DNA from: Talpa occidentalis
Lineage: Eukaryota; Chordata; Mammalia; Eulipotyphla; Talpidae
DNA: 64,000 nt
Direction: 5' to 3'
Assembly (NCBI RefSeq): GCF_014898055.3
Contig: NW_023601322.1
Coordinates: 68,972,740 to 69,036,739, forward strand
A program made the translations under genes and the position numbers. The first letter of the stretch is position 1, and every line of letters begins with the position of its first letter. Positions 20,961-32,989 of this stretch are shown here, in pieces. The notes under the pieces are model-generated. The model saw only the letters and a list, made by a program, of their open reading frames with translations. It did not search any database and had not been told where the DNA came from.

Positions 20961-21869
20961 GGCACAAGGGAGCAGGCAAGGAGGCCAGTGAATGCAGAAC
21001 GCTGTGGAGACCACGCCTCTCCATGGTTCCCTCAAATCTTGGCACATGGTAAGAAGCTGACGAGAGAGGGAGCCAAGAGATTTCATTGGGGTGGGAGCAT
21101 GACAGCACACGGGGTGCAGTGGGAGAGGCATGAGGTGCTGAGGGGATGGCCTCAGGCAGGAGCCCCAGGACGTCTACGGGTAGGAAAGCATGGCATAGAC
21201 ACTGCAGCTGCCGCTCGGCACCAAGGCCAGGCAGGGCGGCTGCGGCACAGGCCTGGGGGGTGGGAGAGCGGGCCATGGGAAACATCGCCACCTGGCCCTG
21301 AGCTCAGCGGCCCGGTCAGTGCTCTCCTACACGCTCAGCACAGTGGGATTTCACTAAGATGTGATTTTGCACGGAAGTGAAAGGGGACAAAGGAGAACAT
21401 AGCAATGAGCCAGACTGCAAGCATGAGAAGGGGTGAGGCAAAGACCTGGGGGTGGGGGATGCCGAGTGAGGTGAGAGAATCAACCAATCACAGAACCTGG
21501 CCTCGGAGGATCGCTGGGAGTCACGGTACAAGAGGGAGTGAGCGGACCCTGGACCGTCAGCTGAGGTAGGTTTGGGGAATGACAAGGACTGGGAGGTGAC
21601 CCTGGAAGTGAGGATGAGCTCAAGGGAAGACAGGAAACCTCTTAACTACCTCTTTCTCTTCAGCCTCTTATCATGTGCCAATCAAGAAACCGAGAGGCCC
21701 GGGGGTTGAGAGGATGATCCAAGAACGGTATGGGGAGCGCGGCCAGAAGCAGAAGCTCTAGGCCACCAGGCTGGCCATGCCTCTGCCAGCGGAGGCCTCC
21801 TTCCCGGTTCCTCACGCTGTACTTACCAGGACGTTTTCTCTCTTAGGTTCCAGCACAGCCGTAAGCAAG

Positions 21870-22020
21870 CAATGGCAGGAAACACCTACTATGTGCCTGA
21901 GCATATTACCTATACTTCTCATTAAAACCTTAGAAATGTCCGTTTCTAAGAGAAGAAAACAAGAGTCTCAGAGGTAAGGGGATTTGCTTGGACTCAGAGC
22001 TAGAAGAGGAACCCAAGCTC
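21870..22020 (-). repeat. MIR SINE relic
   Basis: The stretch runs 'cacctactatgtgcctgagc', 'agagaagaaaacaagagtct', 'cagaggtaaggggatttgct' and 'cagagctagaagaggaaccc', the antisense order of a MIR element. Confidence 0.65.
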
Positions 22021-23439
22021 CTAGGATGTGCCCTCCCACAAGCGTAGCTGCTTCCCCGAACAGGACTCTGGCATTTGCACCCATCTCCTGGATTGTATGC
22101 TTACATCAGCTGCTTAAATTCCCAAAGGGGTTACTCGGGCTCCCAACCACTCTTCAAGGTTTCTTCTATTTCTAGGTGACTGTCAGCACAGGAAGAACTT
22201 TGGAAACACAGGGCATAGTTCATTATGCCAGTCTCCGTGACTTGGAGATCCTTCCTGCCACAGATGCGGCCGCTGGGTTGAACTTTGCATTCAACAGGCA
22301 AGGCCCTGGCCAAATACTGGTTCTTACCACAGCAGCAAGGATGAAGAAAGCAAAAGAGTTCACCAGCTCCCTGGCTTAACCCAGTAGGTGCAGCTGACCT
22401 GTTCCCTGCAGGGACAGCAGCAGCGGATCCTTGAGTCGTTCTCTCTTCCCACCGCACCCCCAAAGAGTGTGAATGTTGAAGGTGTTTTTACACTGCACAC
22501 AAAATAGTTCCTGCCTGATGCCGTCACCTCAGAAATGCCATTTCCCAGTCACTCGGCTCTGCTGGCCGTTAGGCTGAGGGGGTTACACTTGGGACAGCGT
22601 TCCTACTGACCGCAAGAGATTTGAGTAGCAAATGTGAAGGTGTAAAAAGAAGTCCCCTGTGTCAGCTAGATGGACAGAACAGCAAAGCAGCCATCTCTGC
22701 TGCTCCTGCCTGCGCTGCAGGATGGGGAGGACCTGGGTATCTAGATGGTCGGGGGAAAGCGCTGCATTTGGCCTCCAGGGCAACAAGCTGCTGCTCCTTA
22801 GCACAGCAGGTGAGAGGTCAGCTGCTCTGGGGGCACCTGTGAGACCCAGTCTACACCCCTGACGATGAGGAGAGAGGGTTGGTGGTTTTCAAAACCCCTC
22901 TCTGTCCCTCACCCCCGCCAGTTCTCTCAGACTATGAGAGCTGCTACTCTCAGAGAGGATGGGTCGCAGGGTCCAGAGCAGCTGCCACTCCATTCAGCTG
23001 TGAACCAGGCGGCAGGGGTGGGGCTGGGTTCTAGCATCCTGCCTGCTGCCCCTGGGAAGAGAGATGTGCTCCCGGGGAACAGCAACTTCCGCCTGCACGA
23101 GGATATGCTCACTTCTCTGAAACTACCGGAAGAGCCTTTCTTTCTGCACTGTACTAGTCACTCAGACAGGAGCCTCGTATCTGTGGTGATTGTTTGCCCT
23201 CATTTAAATCGCCAAGAACAACACTCCTAGCTCCCATTCTTGGCTGAAGTTTGGGCTCTAACTTGCGACTAACAGTCATTTTAGACAAAGTAAATTAAAC
23301 ATATCTCATTCTAACAGCTTTTAGATTCATGGTTTTAATATACTGCCACTGCATCTGCTGAGTTCCAGAATGATGCATTGCTAAAGTTTAGCAAATGATA
23401 AGAAAGGAACGTTAAAATGTCTGAAATGCAGTTACTCAC

Positions 23440-23591
23440 CCTTATCATCAACACCGCTTTCCTGATGTCCCGGATGCCATCGTATACCAGGCGGGAGGCG
23501 TCGATAAACTCGTTCTCATCCATGGGCTGAGCAGGGTCTGCGCTGAGGGCCTCCACAGCCGCTTCCACTTGCTCAGTAAAACGTGGCATGA
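23440..23591 (-). CDS. CTNNA1: CTNNA1 exon 13, residues 583(part)-633
   Basis: The 152-base exon completes the codon of V583 and reads MPRFTEQVEAAVEALSADPA, QPMDENEFIDASRLVYDGIR and DIRKAVLMIR. It codes the C-terminal end of the M region (MIII helical bundle). Acceptor is 'cctctgcag', donor 'gtgagt'. Phase is 1 in, 0 out. Confidence 0.97.
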
Positions 23592-24084
23592 CTGCAGAGG
23601 AAAAAGCATCATCCCAGCGCCACCGCCACCCCCCCCCCCCAAATCCCTTTCAGACAGAAAGAGGCGAGATGTATGATGCAAGGCCCCTGCTTTTCCCTAC
23701 ATGAGATATATTTATGGTTGAAATAAATTAAATGTATTTTACAAAGACTGGAATCACATTCTGAAATAGGGATTTGGATGACTGAGAACTTGAGGTGAAA
23801 TTAACCGGACACCTTGTGTAAGGGTGTGGGACCTTCCTTAATTAGTATCCACTAATAGGAGACTTAACGCAGAAGTTCATCTTAAATAGTATGTTCTGAT
23901 TTATTCCCACCATTAATCATAGGGCACACATGAGGGAAATTAAGTCTGTGAAGACTTAATTTAACTCTCGAGAGTGATGCATCCCCAGAACCCTGAAGAC
24001 CTGAGCTGAGTCCTGAATGTCTTACTTCCTAACCACAAGTTTTTGGATAACAGGAAGGCGGGAGGGGAAAGGGAGGTCACACAC
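23592..24084 (-). other. CTNNA1: CTNNA1 intron 12
   Basis: This intron of 493 bases has a gtgtgt donor and ctgcag acceptor. It contains a C-run at about 23630-23640. No repeat was recognised. Confidence 0.85.
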
Positions 24085-24285
24085 CTGTGTTGGAGAGCAG
24101 CTTGGTGGCTTCCAGCACTTTCTCTGTGTAGACCCCTGGCTCATAGTTGTCCATCTCTGAGGTGACTACATGGATGACCCGAGCTGCCCGTCCTCGAATG
24201 GCGCCAGCCGTGCGGTCCAGCCCATCTACATCCTTCTCTTGGAGAGCAATGACACATTTGTTCACGTCTTCCAAAATGTGATTCT
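24085..24285 (-). CDS. CTNNA1: CTNNA1 exon 12, residues 516(part)-583(part)
   Basis: The 201-base exon reads NHILEDVNKCVIALQEKDVD, GLDRTAGAIRGRAARVIHVV and TSEMDNYEPGVYTEKVLEAT then KLLSNT. It codes helices of the MIII bundle. Acceptor is 'ttcttcag'. The donor is gtgtgt, weaker than the usual gtaagt. Phase is 1 at both ends, so it too is symmetrical. Confidence 0.97.
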
Positions 24286-25300
24286 CTGAAGAATAAGCAA
24301 AATGAGCAGTGAAAAAGGAGGCCTCTCACTAGAAGGGATCATTGTAAGTTGGCATCTATTAGTTTCCGATTGTTCAGTTAGTACCAGCTTCAATGCTAAA
24401 AACTTAACACATACCATTTTGCTTTAAAGACCAGATTAACTTTCAGTGATCACCTCCAAGAACAACAATGTTCAGTCCAGGTTTGAGAGAAAGACAACCA
24501 TCTTGAAGGCACAGTTGATTCTGTACCTAGAGCAGAAAATCCAGTCTATAGAAACCTTAAGTTCCCTTTCCCTTCAATAATTTCACGAGCTTATGTCCCA
24601 AACAAAGGCTAACATAGAACAAAAGTCCACTATAAGTCTTTATCCTCAGAGTCCCTTGCCCCCTCTGCCAGTACATGCTAACAGTGTTGTCACTATCTAC
24701 CAAGAACACGCACAGTCTTGGGACTGTTGGGAGGTGCTGGAAAGCAAGCTGAAATCCTCTGGAGAGCGCTGAAAGCCCACCTGAGGTGAAAACGCTCGAT
24801 AACCTTGTGGGAGGCAGGTGGGCCTGTTGTGATAATGGCACAAATCGTAAGCAGTGCCTACCAATCACAGCTTACATTTGGAGGACCCACCAAAACTATT
24901 CTTCCTGGAAACAAGCCTGACACCGAATTTCAGGAATCGCAGGGTAAGGAGCTCACTTCAACCTTCATCTATAATAGCAAAGTGGGAGCAAGCACAATGT
25001 CCAAGAGCAAAGTAGGTAATAAATTATGGGCTCTACACAGGCGCTAAAATGGATGAGGTCGATCTATAGGGGCAGACCCAGAATGGGAAAGGGAATGTTC
25101 TCACTCACCCAGAACTGCAGAGCCTACCAGCAAAAAATGTAGCAACTCTTAAAAGCAGTGTCTGTTAAAGACATGTTCACTCATTTAAACCAAGGGAGTA
25201 CCTGGCACAACTGCTGAAAGACTAATGGTCCTCGATCTTCTGGAAAAGCCAGACAATTAGGGAAAATGTAGGCAAAACATATCTGGTCTTTGTGTCTTTT

Positions 25301-25561
25301 TTTTTTTTTTTTTTAAGATTTATTTTATTTATACAAGCACTGGGTTCAGTCAGAAGTGAGGGAGGGTGAGACAATTCACCAGAGCGGGGAACAGAACAGG
25401 CAGAAGGACCAAAGTACACTGCTGAGGGGAGCAGCGGGCAGCAGGAGAGGTCTGCGCGCCATGTGGGACCCTCGCTAGTGGCTGGGGATCGAACTGGCGC
25501 TGCAGAGGCTGTGGGCAGCTTTGCAGCCCAGCGCTCAACCGCTGCGCCACCAGGAGAGGCC
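25301..25561 (-). mobile_element. tRNA-derived SINE, young subfamily (short form)
   Basis: Inverted SINE flanked by 'ctggtctttgtgtctttttt' (from 25283) and 'ctggtctttgtctttttt' (from 25562), a target duplication with a 2-base difference. The body has the usual head, B-box and 'ggtctgcgcgcc' segment, with a 'caggagaggcc' variant at the head. Confidence 0.93.
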
Positions 25562-25820
25562 CTGGTCTTTGTCTTTTTTGGCCAGCCTTGGCTACCTTAT
25601 GCTTTGGTCATTATCCAGGACTGGTTCCTCCTTTAGTGCACTTCCAAACGTCATTACTTTTCCCTCATAGCCACAGCTTACATACTTCATCAATTTACAG
25701 ATGACAATGTCTGGAAGGGAGAAAATAGGCTTGACCTCTTAAACCTAGAATAAGAAAGTGGTCACGATGCTATTGCAAGGAGACCAACTGGCAAATGCTT
25801 CTTAGTGGATCTAGCAAAGA

Positions 25821-25864
25821 AAAAAAGCCACTACAATGCTCAGGAAAAAAGCCACTACAATGCT
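25821..25864. repeat. Two-copy tandem duplication, 24-bp period
   Basis: The 20-mer aaaaaagccactacaatgct occurs at 25821-25840 and again at 25845-25864, identical, separated by cagg. It is a recent local duplication. Confidence 0.9.
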
Positions 25865-26039
25865 GTACTTCTGGGCTTCAGGGTGCCCTGCTGGCCACAA
25901 GAACCAAGGCCCACTTCTTTGTAATTCCTAAAGACTGCAGACAGGGATGCTACCAGTGTTTGTTCTAAAACCACAAATATAGAGGAATAAGATGAAAATC
26001 ACAATGAAAAGAACTGGAGACTTGGTTAAAAACCCTTGT

Positions 26040-26735
26040 TAGAAAATTAAATATATACTCTAATCATATAACCCAGCAATCACTTCTTGGTATTTATCTA
26101 AAAGGAGTTAAAAACATGCCCACATAAAAACCTGTACACAGGACCTTTATTCATAATTGCCAAAATGTGGAAGCAACCAAAATGTCTTTCAGTAGATGAG
26201 CAGCTAGAACTATGCTATATCCAGACAGTGGAACATTATACAACACTAAAAAGGAATGAGTTATCAGGTCTTGAAAAGACATGGGAGAACCTTACAATGC
26301 ATATTATAAAGTGAAAGAGGCCAATCTATAAGGGTTGCATACTCTGATTCCCAGTGCAACACGTCTAGAAAAAGCAAAACCACAGAGACTGTAAAACAAT
26401 CCAAGTTGCAGAGATTAGGATGGGGAGGGATGAAATAGGTAGAGGACTTGTAGGGCAGTAAAGAGTCTGTACTATGATGGTGGAGACATTTGTCCAAACT
26501 TATAGAACGTTCACCACCAAGAGCAAACCGTAGTGTACATTATGGACTTTGAGGGATTATAAGGTGTTTATATATGGGTTCATAAGTAGTAATGAATGTG
26601 CGACCACTATGATGGGGGATTTCCTAATGGGGGAAGGCTGAGTATGTGTGGCATTAGGGTTTTATGGGAAATGTCTACCTACCTCTTAATTTTGCTGTGA
26701 ACCTAAAGTAACTCTGTCTTAAATAAACATTTTTC
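26040..26735 (+). repeat. Old L1 LINE 3' end
   Basis: Landmarks in sense order are 'taacccagcaatcacttctt', 'tggtatttatctaaaaggag', 'tattcataattgccaaaatg', 'tggaagcaaccaaaatgtct' and 'gggattataaggtgtttata'. It is an L1M-type 3' region lacking an open frame. Confidence 0.75.
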
Positions 26736-27729
26736 CAAGGAAAGCCAGAATATATTAAGAATTCCTGTTACAGAAGAGAAAAATGAATACAGCCAAGAAG
26801 ACCATAATTTAGCATCTACTAATTAAAAATTTATGAGACTTGCCAGTTTACTATTGAGAAAACATTAAACTTCCAACATAAAATTTTAGGTGAGATATTT
26901 AAACCAATTTTAAGAATAAATGAATTTTCAGCCCAATCAGAAGCATCTTTCACATACACAGTATCTACATATTCATTTAAACAGACTGGTACTGAGCCTG
27001 CCCACCATGCTAGTAGAAGTTAGATTCAAAATCATTGCTTTTACAGAATCCAACATTTTATGTTGGCATCCTGTATCACTGAGAAAAGTAAAAGGAATAA
27101 AAAGGCAAGAAAAGACATTGCTAATTAATCTACGAACCACCGTTTTCTCAAATCACTGATTTTAACACTCATTCCTGTTTGGGATTGTCACTACATAGGG
27201 GTAGGGAACTCATCTTAGAATCAATAAAGCATACCGTTATTTTTTATTTATTCAACAAAATGATCCAAACTTCCACCACCAAAGATGTGTTAACCTTCAT
27301 CTAAACATCTATGCTTAAAAAAAAAAAAAAATCTTGAATTCACACTGGCTTTCTTCCAACAAGGGAGGGTCTGCTATTTCTTAGACAAAAGACAACTTCT
27401 GTTTTAGGAAACTGAAGTAATAGTCCCCATCCTAACCTAACACCCTACCCTAAGACTGCTCTCCTAACTGGGGCTACCACATACCCAGGACACAACATCA
27501 ATCTCTATACTTGAGTCCAAGTGGCGGAGTGAGATTCCACTGACTGTTCAAACGTGGAGGTCAGGGAGTCCCCGCACTTTACTTTGTATTACTTCGGTGC
27601 TGGAATTTCCAGTAAGTGGACAAACCAATTCTGAATCCCATTAAAGACCGTTTAATACAATATTTGTAGATGCTTCTAATAGGAAAATCACCATACAATA
27701 ATAATTTATGGACATTGTATCTATCTTTA

Positions 27730-28100
27730 AAAACCTTTCTAGACTGTGTACAGATCTACCTCATCCACTGTAATGGCTGCACACTATGCTACTGAATAGA
27801 TGGAAGGGCCAAAATTCACATTCCCAATCTTCTCTTGAACATTTTTGGTTGAAGGGACTGTCCTTGTACAGGTATTTTGGCCAACATTTATGTACAGATC
27901 CCTGGGGAAAATTTCTAGCAATTGGATCAGAGTCAAAAGGCATGTATGTTTAGTAGACGTACAGTGCCTAATGACCACCCAGGAACCAAGCCAACTGGCA
28001 CTCTCCAGAAAGGCTGCATACATTTATACTTCAGTCCTGTTCTTCATACATTTTGTTCTGGTATCTTTATTGGTGCAACCTTGGACACCACAGAAGGTGA
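27730..28100 (-). repeat. Probable old L1 LINE relic (antisense)
   Basis: 'ccactgtaatggctgcacac' followed by 'tatgctactgaatagatgga', 'gcaattggatcagagtcaaa' and 'ctggcactctccagaaaggc' follow the order of an antisense L1 3' region, but the match is weak. Confidence 0.4.
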
Positions 28101-28149
28101 TTATAGTAATACTTAATATAGAGAACTTAATCTGTAACAGGAAATATTC

Positions 28150-28320
28150 TGAATCCTTGACATTTAACTCTATAAGGCAGGCATTTTTTCTACAAATCAC
28201 CATTAATTAATGAGGAAAATGAGAATTAGAAGTACTGAATGATTTACCCAAGGTCACAAAGCTAGTGGGCATGGTAATCAGAAATCAAACCTAACTTTAC
28301 CACTATCCTATGCCGCTTCC
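28150..28320 (-). repeat. MIR SINE relic
   Basis: 'aatgaggaaaatgagaatta', 'gatttacccaaggtcacaaa' and 'gctagtgggcatggtaatca' are the antisense MIR core. Confidence 0.75.
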
Positions 28321-28519
28321 TTAAGAGAAGAAACTCTTTAATTTTGCATTTTTGCTATAATCATAAAAAAAAATTAGAAAGTTTTTTTTAATGACCTCCA
28401 GGCAGACCAAATTCTTTGGATACACTGACACTTAGTAAAGAAGAAATAGTACAAATTACCATTCACACATTGCCCCAAAATATCTAGTGCAATATTATTT
28501 GTTTCCAAAAGCATTTGGT

Positions 28520-28830
28520 GGGCCTCCCCGGTGGCGCAGCGGTTGAGCACTGGGTTGCGAACCTGCCCGCAGCCTCTGTGGCGCTGGTTCGATCCCCGGC
28601 TGCTCCCCAGCCACCGGAGGAGGGTCCCACATGGCGCACAGACCTCTCCTGCCGCCCGCTGCTCCCCTCAGCAGTGTACCTCGGTCCTTCTGCCTGCTCT
28701 GCTCCCCGCTCTGGCTCTGGTGAATTCTCTCACCCTCCTGCGCTTCTAACTGTACCCAGTGCATGTATAAACAAAACAAACAAACAAATAAATAAAACAT
28801 GCCTCTATTAAAAAAAAAAAAAAAAAAAAA
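28520..28830 (+). mobile_element. tRNA-derived SINE, young subfamily (long form)
   Basis: The copy has the full head, the long-form block 'ccccggctgctccccagcca', and a tail 'gcatgtataaacaaaacaaa...' with a long A-run. The target duplication gcatttggt is at 28511-28519 and 28831-28839, and may extend into preceding A's. Confidence 0.95.
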
Positions 28831-28907
28831 GCATTTGGTAAAGAAATATAATGAATCCAATTGGAACCACTCTAGCAAACCACTTGCCTCTTTAAAAAGG
28901 GGGAGGG

Positions 28908-29165
28908 GGGCCTCCTTGGTGGTGCAGGGGGTTAGGGCGCAGTCTATGAAACTATCCGCAGCCACTGCAGCAGGGGTTCCATCCCTGGCCAGGGAGCTAC
29001 CCACACGGAGCAGCAGACCTCTCCTGACTCGCCCGCTGCTCCCCTCAGCAGTGTATATCAGTCATTCCTCCTGCTCTGTTCCCCACTCTGTCTCTGGTGA
29101 ATCCCCTCAGCCCCTGCACCTCTGGCCTGTACCCCAGTTCTTATATGCATAAATAAATCTTTTTT
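28908..29165 (+). mobile_element. tRNA-derived SINE, older subfamily
   Basis: Head 'gggcctccttggtggtgcag' and middle 'ggccagggagctacccacac' define the older subfamily. It ends 'tatgcataaataaatctttt'. The flanking 'tttaaaaagggggagg' and 'tttaaaaagcgggggg' form the target duplication. Confidence 0.9.
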
Positions 29166-30513
29166 AAAAAGCGGGGGGGGGGGGGGGCAAAAACTTCCCA
29201 TGTACGCAACGAATGAGAAAGTAAATTGCATTTCCATGGAAAATGTTTATCAAATACAATTCAAATGAAATTCAAACAGTCTTTATCACTTTGATAAATT
29301 TCAAACCGCTGTTCTTAAGGGATCAGTCAATATAAATAAATTCATGGAGTGCTGAATGCTCACTAGCATCTTAAACCATCACCAATATTTACAAGGCAAC
29401 ATTCTGAATAGAACAGCCTGAGGAAAAGCAGCCCCACTCCCTCTTCCCTGGGGTGCCACGCATGCTCCTCTGTCTCCTATCCGATATACAGTGGCCATGT
29501 TTCTCCTCCTCTGCAGCCTTATGCAACACGGGCACGGGGTATTGGTGGCTTCACTAGGTTAAACACAAGATGACCCAATACTTTCAGAGTCACAAATCAG
29601 GACATGACTTGTGATAACAACGTCTGGATCCGTTGGGATAAAATATCTGGGAACAACAGACAAAGCAGTGGAGGGTCCTCCCAGTCCTATTCCCTAAACA
29701 GCTTCCCCTTAGATGGGTTCTCAGCGAGGTGGTAGGGCTACATCAAATCTTCCGGCCCCATGGATTCCAAAGGCAATTTGAGAGTGGAAAATCATCAATG
29801 GTTGTATTCCACCAAACCCTTCTTCCCGAAAGGACCACAGTCCAGAACACAATAAAAAAAGACTGCTCCAAGGAGTCAAGCGGCATCATTTTTTACCTGG
29901 CAAAATTTTAGGGAGTCCAACAACCATCAGCCAGACCTGTGCAGGGCAGCCCCCCATTCAGAAACGTGTCCACGTCACTAAGCAGTGTGCCTTGGGACAA
30001 AGGGAAGTAGAAAAGGCGGCAGGCGTGGGCCAGGCAACACGTGGCTTCTTGTGAAAGACAGCATATCCAGGGAGGCGCGGGTGCACTGGGCCTCGCCCGC
30101 TCAGAAGTAGGGGTCCTCTTAGTGAGGAACTTTCCCACCCAGGTTGTGTGTCAGATGAGCTGGAGAGACCTCTCTAGGCCCCCACAGAAAATGTGTGTGC
30201 TGTGGCTGCGTGAGGGTGTAAAGGAGCCTGAAAGCTAAAATTAACCAGTCGACCCAGCAGAACTGTGCACAGACATCTGTTTGTCTCCTTCATCCCATGT
30301 CCCTAAAAAGCACAGCACAAAAATCAGAGGAATTGTGAAAAATAGCCTTGCGTGTTAATTATTTAATTACTTTACACTACCATGCAAGCCTGTGACAAAA
30401 CTTTAGAGAAACACGCTGGGTAGACTTCTAATTTTCAGATCCTCTGAAACCACCGCCACTTGCTGACGCAGAGACCTGTTCGATGTTTTGTTCGCGAAAT
30501 AGAAACTGTCTAG

Positions 30514-31635
30514 GCCCCTCTCCATCATTTCAACCCTTACAATTTCCCCATTTGCATAAAAATTGCACACATTCTCCAGACAAAGGTATATCTGTTAAAG
30601 AATTTGATTTCTCTTCACCAGTTTTCATTTTATATCATTTACCCTAAAGATACTGCCTGGATCCCCCTAAATGCTACTGCAGCATCCCTTTTGTTCTCTG
30701 ATGTGAAGAATGTTGCCTATGGGACACCTGATTCTAGCACACTTTATTTTTCGATACAAAGAACTAAAAATCCCTTGAGACCAAACCTGAGGTATACCCA
30801 ACCTAATCACAAGAAAGTAAGTTTAGGAATGGAGTATCTATCTCCGGAGGGGGGCTTTCATTTAGATTTCAGATTTGTTGTTTGCTTAAAAGTATGCTAT
30901 GAAGGTGGAATGTTTTTCTCTAAACCTATGAAAAAGAATAATTCCATACTTCATTGGGAAAAACAACAGAAGGCCAAGATTTCCCCAAAAAGCCATTGCT
31001 GCGTTTTTGGCACCTGCAAAGATGTGCTTACAAATGGGTTTTTTGTTTTAAAGTACCAGCACCTGCAATTTGGCAGTCCTGCAGCAGCATGGTTTACCCT
31101 CTCTTTTTGCAGCTTACAGATTGCCGGCTCCCCTCTTTCTCAAGTAGAGCCAAAGCTGCCAGGAGAGCAGGCAGGGACCGGGAAACATTGGTATGCGGAA
31201 CACACTGTCACCTTATATAGGTCACTGCTGGAGGACTGTGCGGCGCATGTACCTAAGCCCCACTTCTGTTTCAAGCCCCACTGCCACTCACATCTCCCAC
31301 ATTCCAGCCTGTGGTGCCCTGGGGTGACAGGTAGTTTCAGCCCTACAAGTACCCAGTCCACAGCCACTGGCCTCAGGAAGCCTGGCACCTCCAGAGATCA
31401 AGCTACACAGCCAAGGGCAGCAGAGGGCCCATTAAATAGAGACTGCATTTGTATTTGCTCAACTGCAAGGAGACAGACTGAAATTTATCTCTGTGTGATA
31501 AACAGTGAATTGCAGTTGACAGATACTTTCTATATGAATGCAATTTACTATGTCATTACCAGTTTATGTTTATATAATGAAATCAACTGTTTTTGTGAGG
31601 TGAATTACCCAGATTTATTTTCTGCAACTTCATAA
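30514..31635 (+). other. Long unassigned open reading frame, antisense to CTNNA1 intron 11
   Basis: The frame is open from just after TAG at 30511-30513 to a stop at 31633-31635, 373 codons without interruption. The first ATG is at 30829, giving a 268-residue product. No protein family was recognised. Visible features are several Cys/His-rich stretches (for example PKPHFCFKPHCHSHLPHSS) and a mixed, non-repetitive composition. No repeat of a known family was identified inside it, and there is no obvious promoter or polyadenylation signal nearby. An old transposon or retroviral piece, a conserved non-coding stretch or chance are all possible. It is more likely not a gene. Confidence 0.15.
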
Positions 31636-32163
31636 TTAAATAGCACTTAAATATTTCCTCTGTTTTCTATCTGTGCATCACGCAGAGTCTTTCGAAAAGT
31701 AGACAGTTAAACTATCATATCTGAGGAAGAGAGGAGGAGACGCTTCCCCCAAAGGTGTGGGGAACCCCTTTTCCTAAGTTTTACCGGCTCACAACAACCA
31801 CAGCCTCTACCAGGACACAGGTCAGAGTTTCCCCTGAACATGGATGCGAGAGGAACAGGGCTGCACAGGTCACTGCTGCCATACCTTAATACAAGCGAGG
31901 GGAAGCTTCTGCCAGCCCAGCCAGCTCTGACTTTTGCTTCTAAGATGGAGACCAGCCCCACACAGGGGCAACAGCTCCAACCTTACCTCCCACTACTCGG
32001 GAGTCAGCGGTAGCTTTTTTGTTGTTGTTGTTTAATTAAAATGAAAACCAGCACAGTATTATTGCTAGAATAATTTACCTGGCCAGACTTGGGCATTATT
32101 GTAACTTAGGTGAAAGTTATTACACAAACCCTCACATGCTTCTCTGGGGAGCCAGCTTATTAC

Positions 32164-32320
32164 CTGAGACAGCCAGGAAGTCATCGATGGAAGTGATGTC
32201 ATCGACAGCATCTGTGAGCACACGGACTTGTTTTTCCCACTGTTCCTTAAAAAGATCCATGTTTTCTTGGGCCAGTTTACTCTGTGGTTTTGCTGCCAAA
32301 GCCAATGCAGCATTGATAAC
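32164..32320 (-). CDS. CTNNA1: CTNNA1 exon 11, residues 464-516(part)
   Basis: The 157-base exon reads VINAALALAAKPQSKLAQEN, MDLFKEQWEKQVRVLTDAVD and DITSIDDFLAVS, ending one base into E516. It codes part of the MII-MIII helical region. Acceptor 'ttgcag', donor 'gtaata', which is a suboptimal donor. Phase is 0 in, 1 out. Confidence 0.97.
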
Positions 32321-32989
32321 CTGCAAAGACAGTAAACTTTTGCACTTAAAAAGATGAAGTCCTACACAAAGGTTTCATACCTGAATGAACATAGGAAGTA
32401 ATATACTCGCAATACAGACATCCACTGACACCATGGACAATTACAAACAAAAGTATTTCTAACCACTTCACTCCATGATAGGCAACTCTTCAGTTTTTAG
32501 CTTTCTACTCCAGGCTTTTCCCTTCTCATATACACGTTATGTATGCACATCCAGAAGCACACAACTAGAGTTATACACCACATAAAACTATGTTGTTTCT
32601 GTTAAATACGTCTCCATGCCCTCGGACGTGTATGACAAACATGAACTGCTTGTCCCATTAAACCACTGCTCCCAGGGCTATGTGGGTGTGTCCCAATTAT
32701 CCACCCTCTTCAATAGGCTTCTAAGAAAGAGCATTTGGCATGTCCGATTCCTTATACATTATCAAAGTACATTTGTGAAAATATACGTCTATATTCCGAT
32801 TCCTAACTGGAATTTGGGAATTGCAAATTTGATGACAAGCCTACCAAACAACTCACCAGTTTAAACTGTATCATTCACAGTCATGTTTCCGTATACTCAC
32901 AGTTGTGCCATCCAGACAATCATTTTAGAACATTTCATGACTTCAAAAAGACACCCCTCTCTCTGAGCAGGCATTTCCTATTACCTTCA

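Larger units (their letters stand above)
18907..23439 (-). other. CTNNA1: CTNNA1 intron 13
   Basis: This 4,533-base intron contains an inverted SINE (19301-19540), an L2 relic (about 20290-20960), an A-run (about 20420-20440) and a MIR relic (about 21870-22020). The remaining stretches at 18907-19287, 19556-20289 and 20961-23439 show no recognisable gene or repeat. Confidence 0.8.
24286..32163 (-). other. CTNNA1: CTNNA1 intron 11
   Basis: This 7,878-base intron holds SINEs at 25301, 28520 and 28908, a short tandem duplication at 25821-25864, L1 relics at about 26040 and 27730, a MIR relic, and a long unassigned open frame on the plus strand (30514-31635). The stretches 24286-25282, 26740-27729 and 29180-30510 show no recognisable gene. 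Confidence 0.8.
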
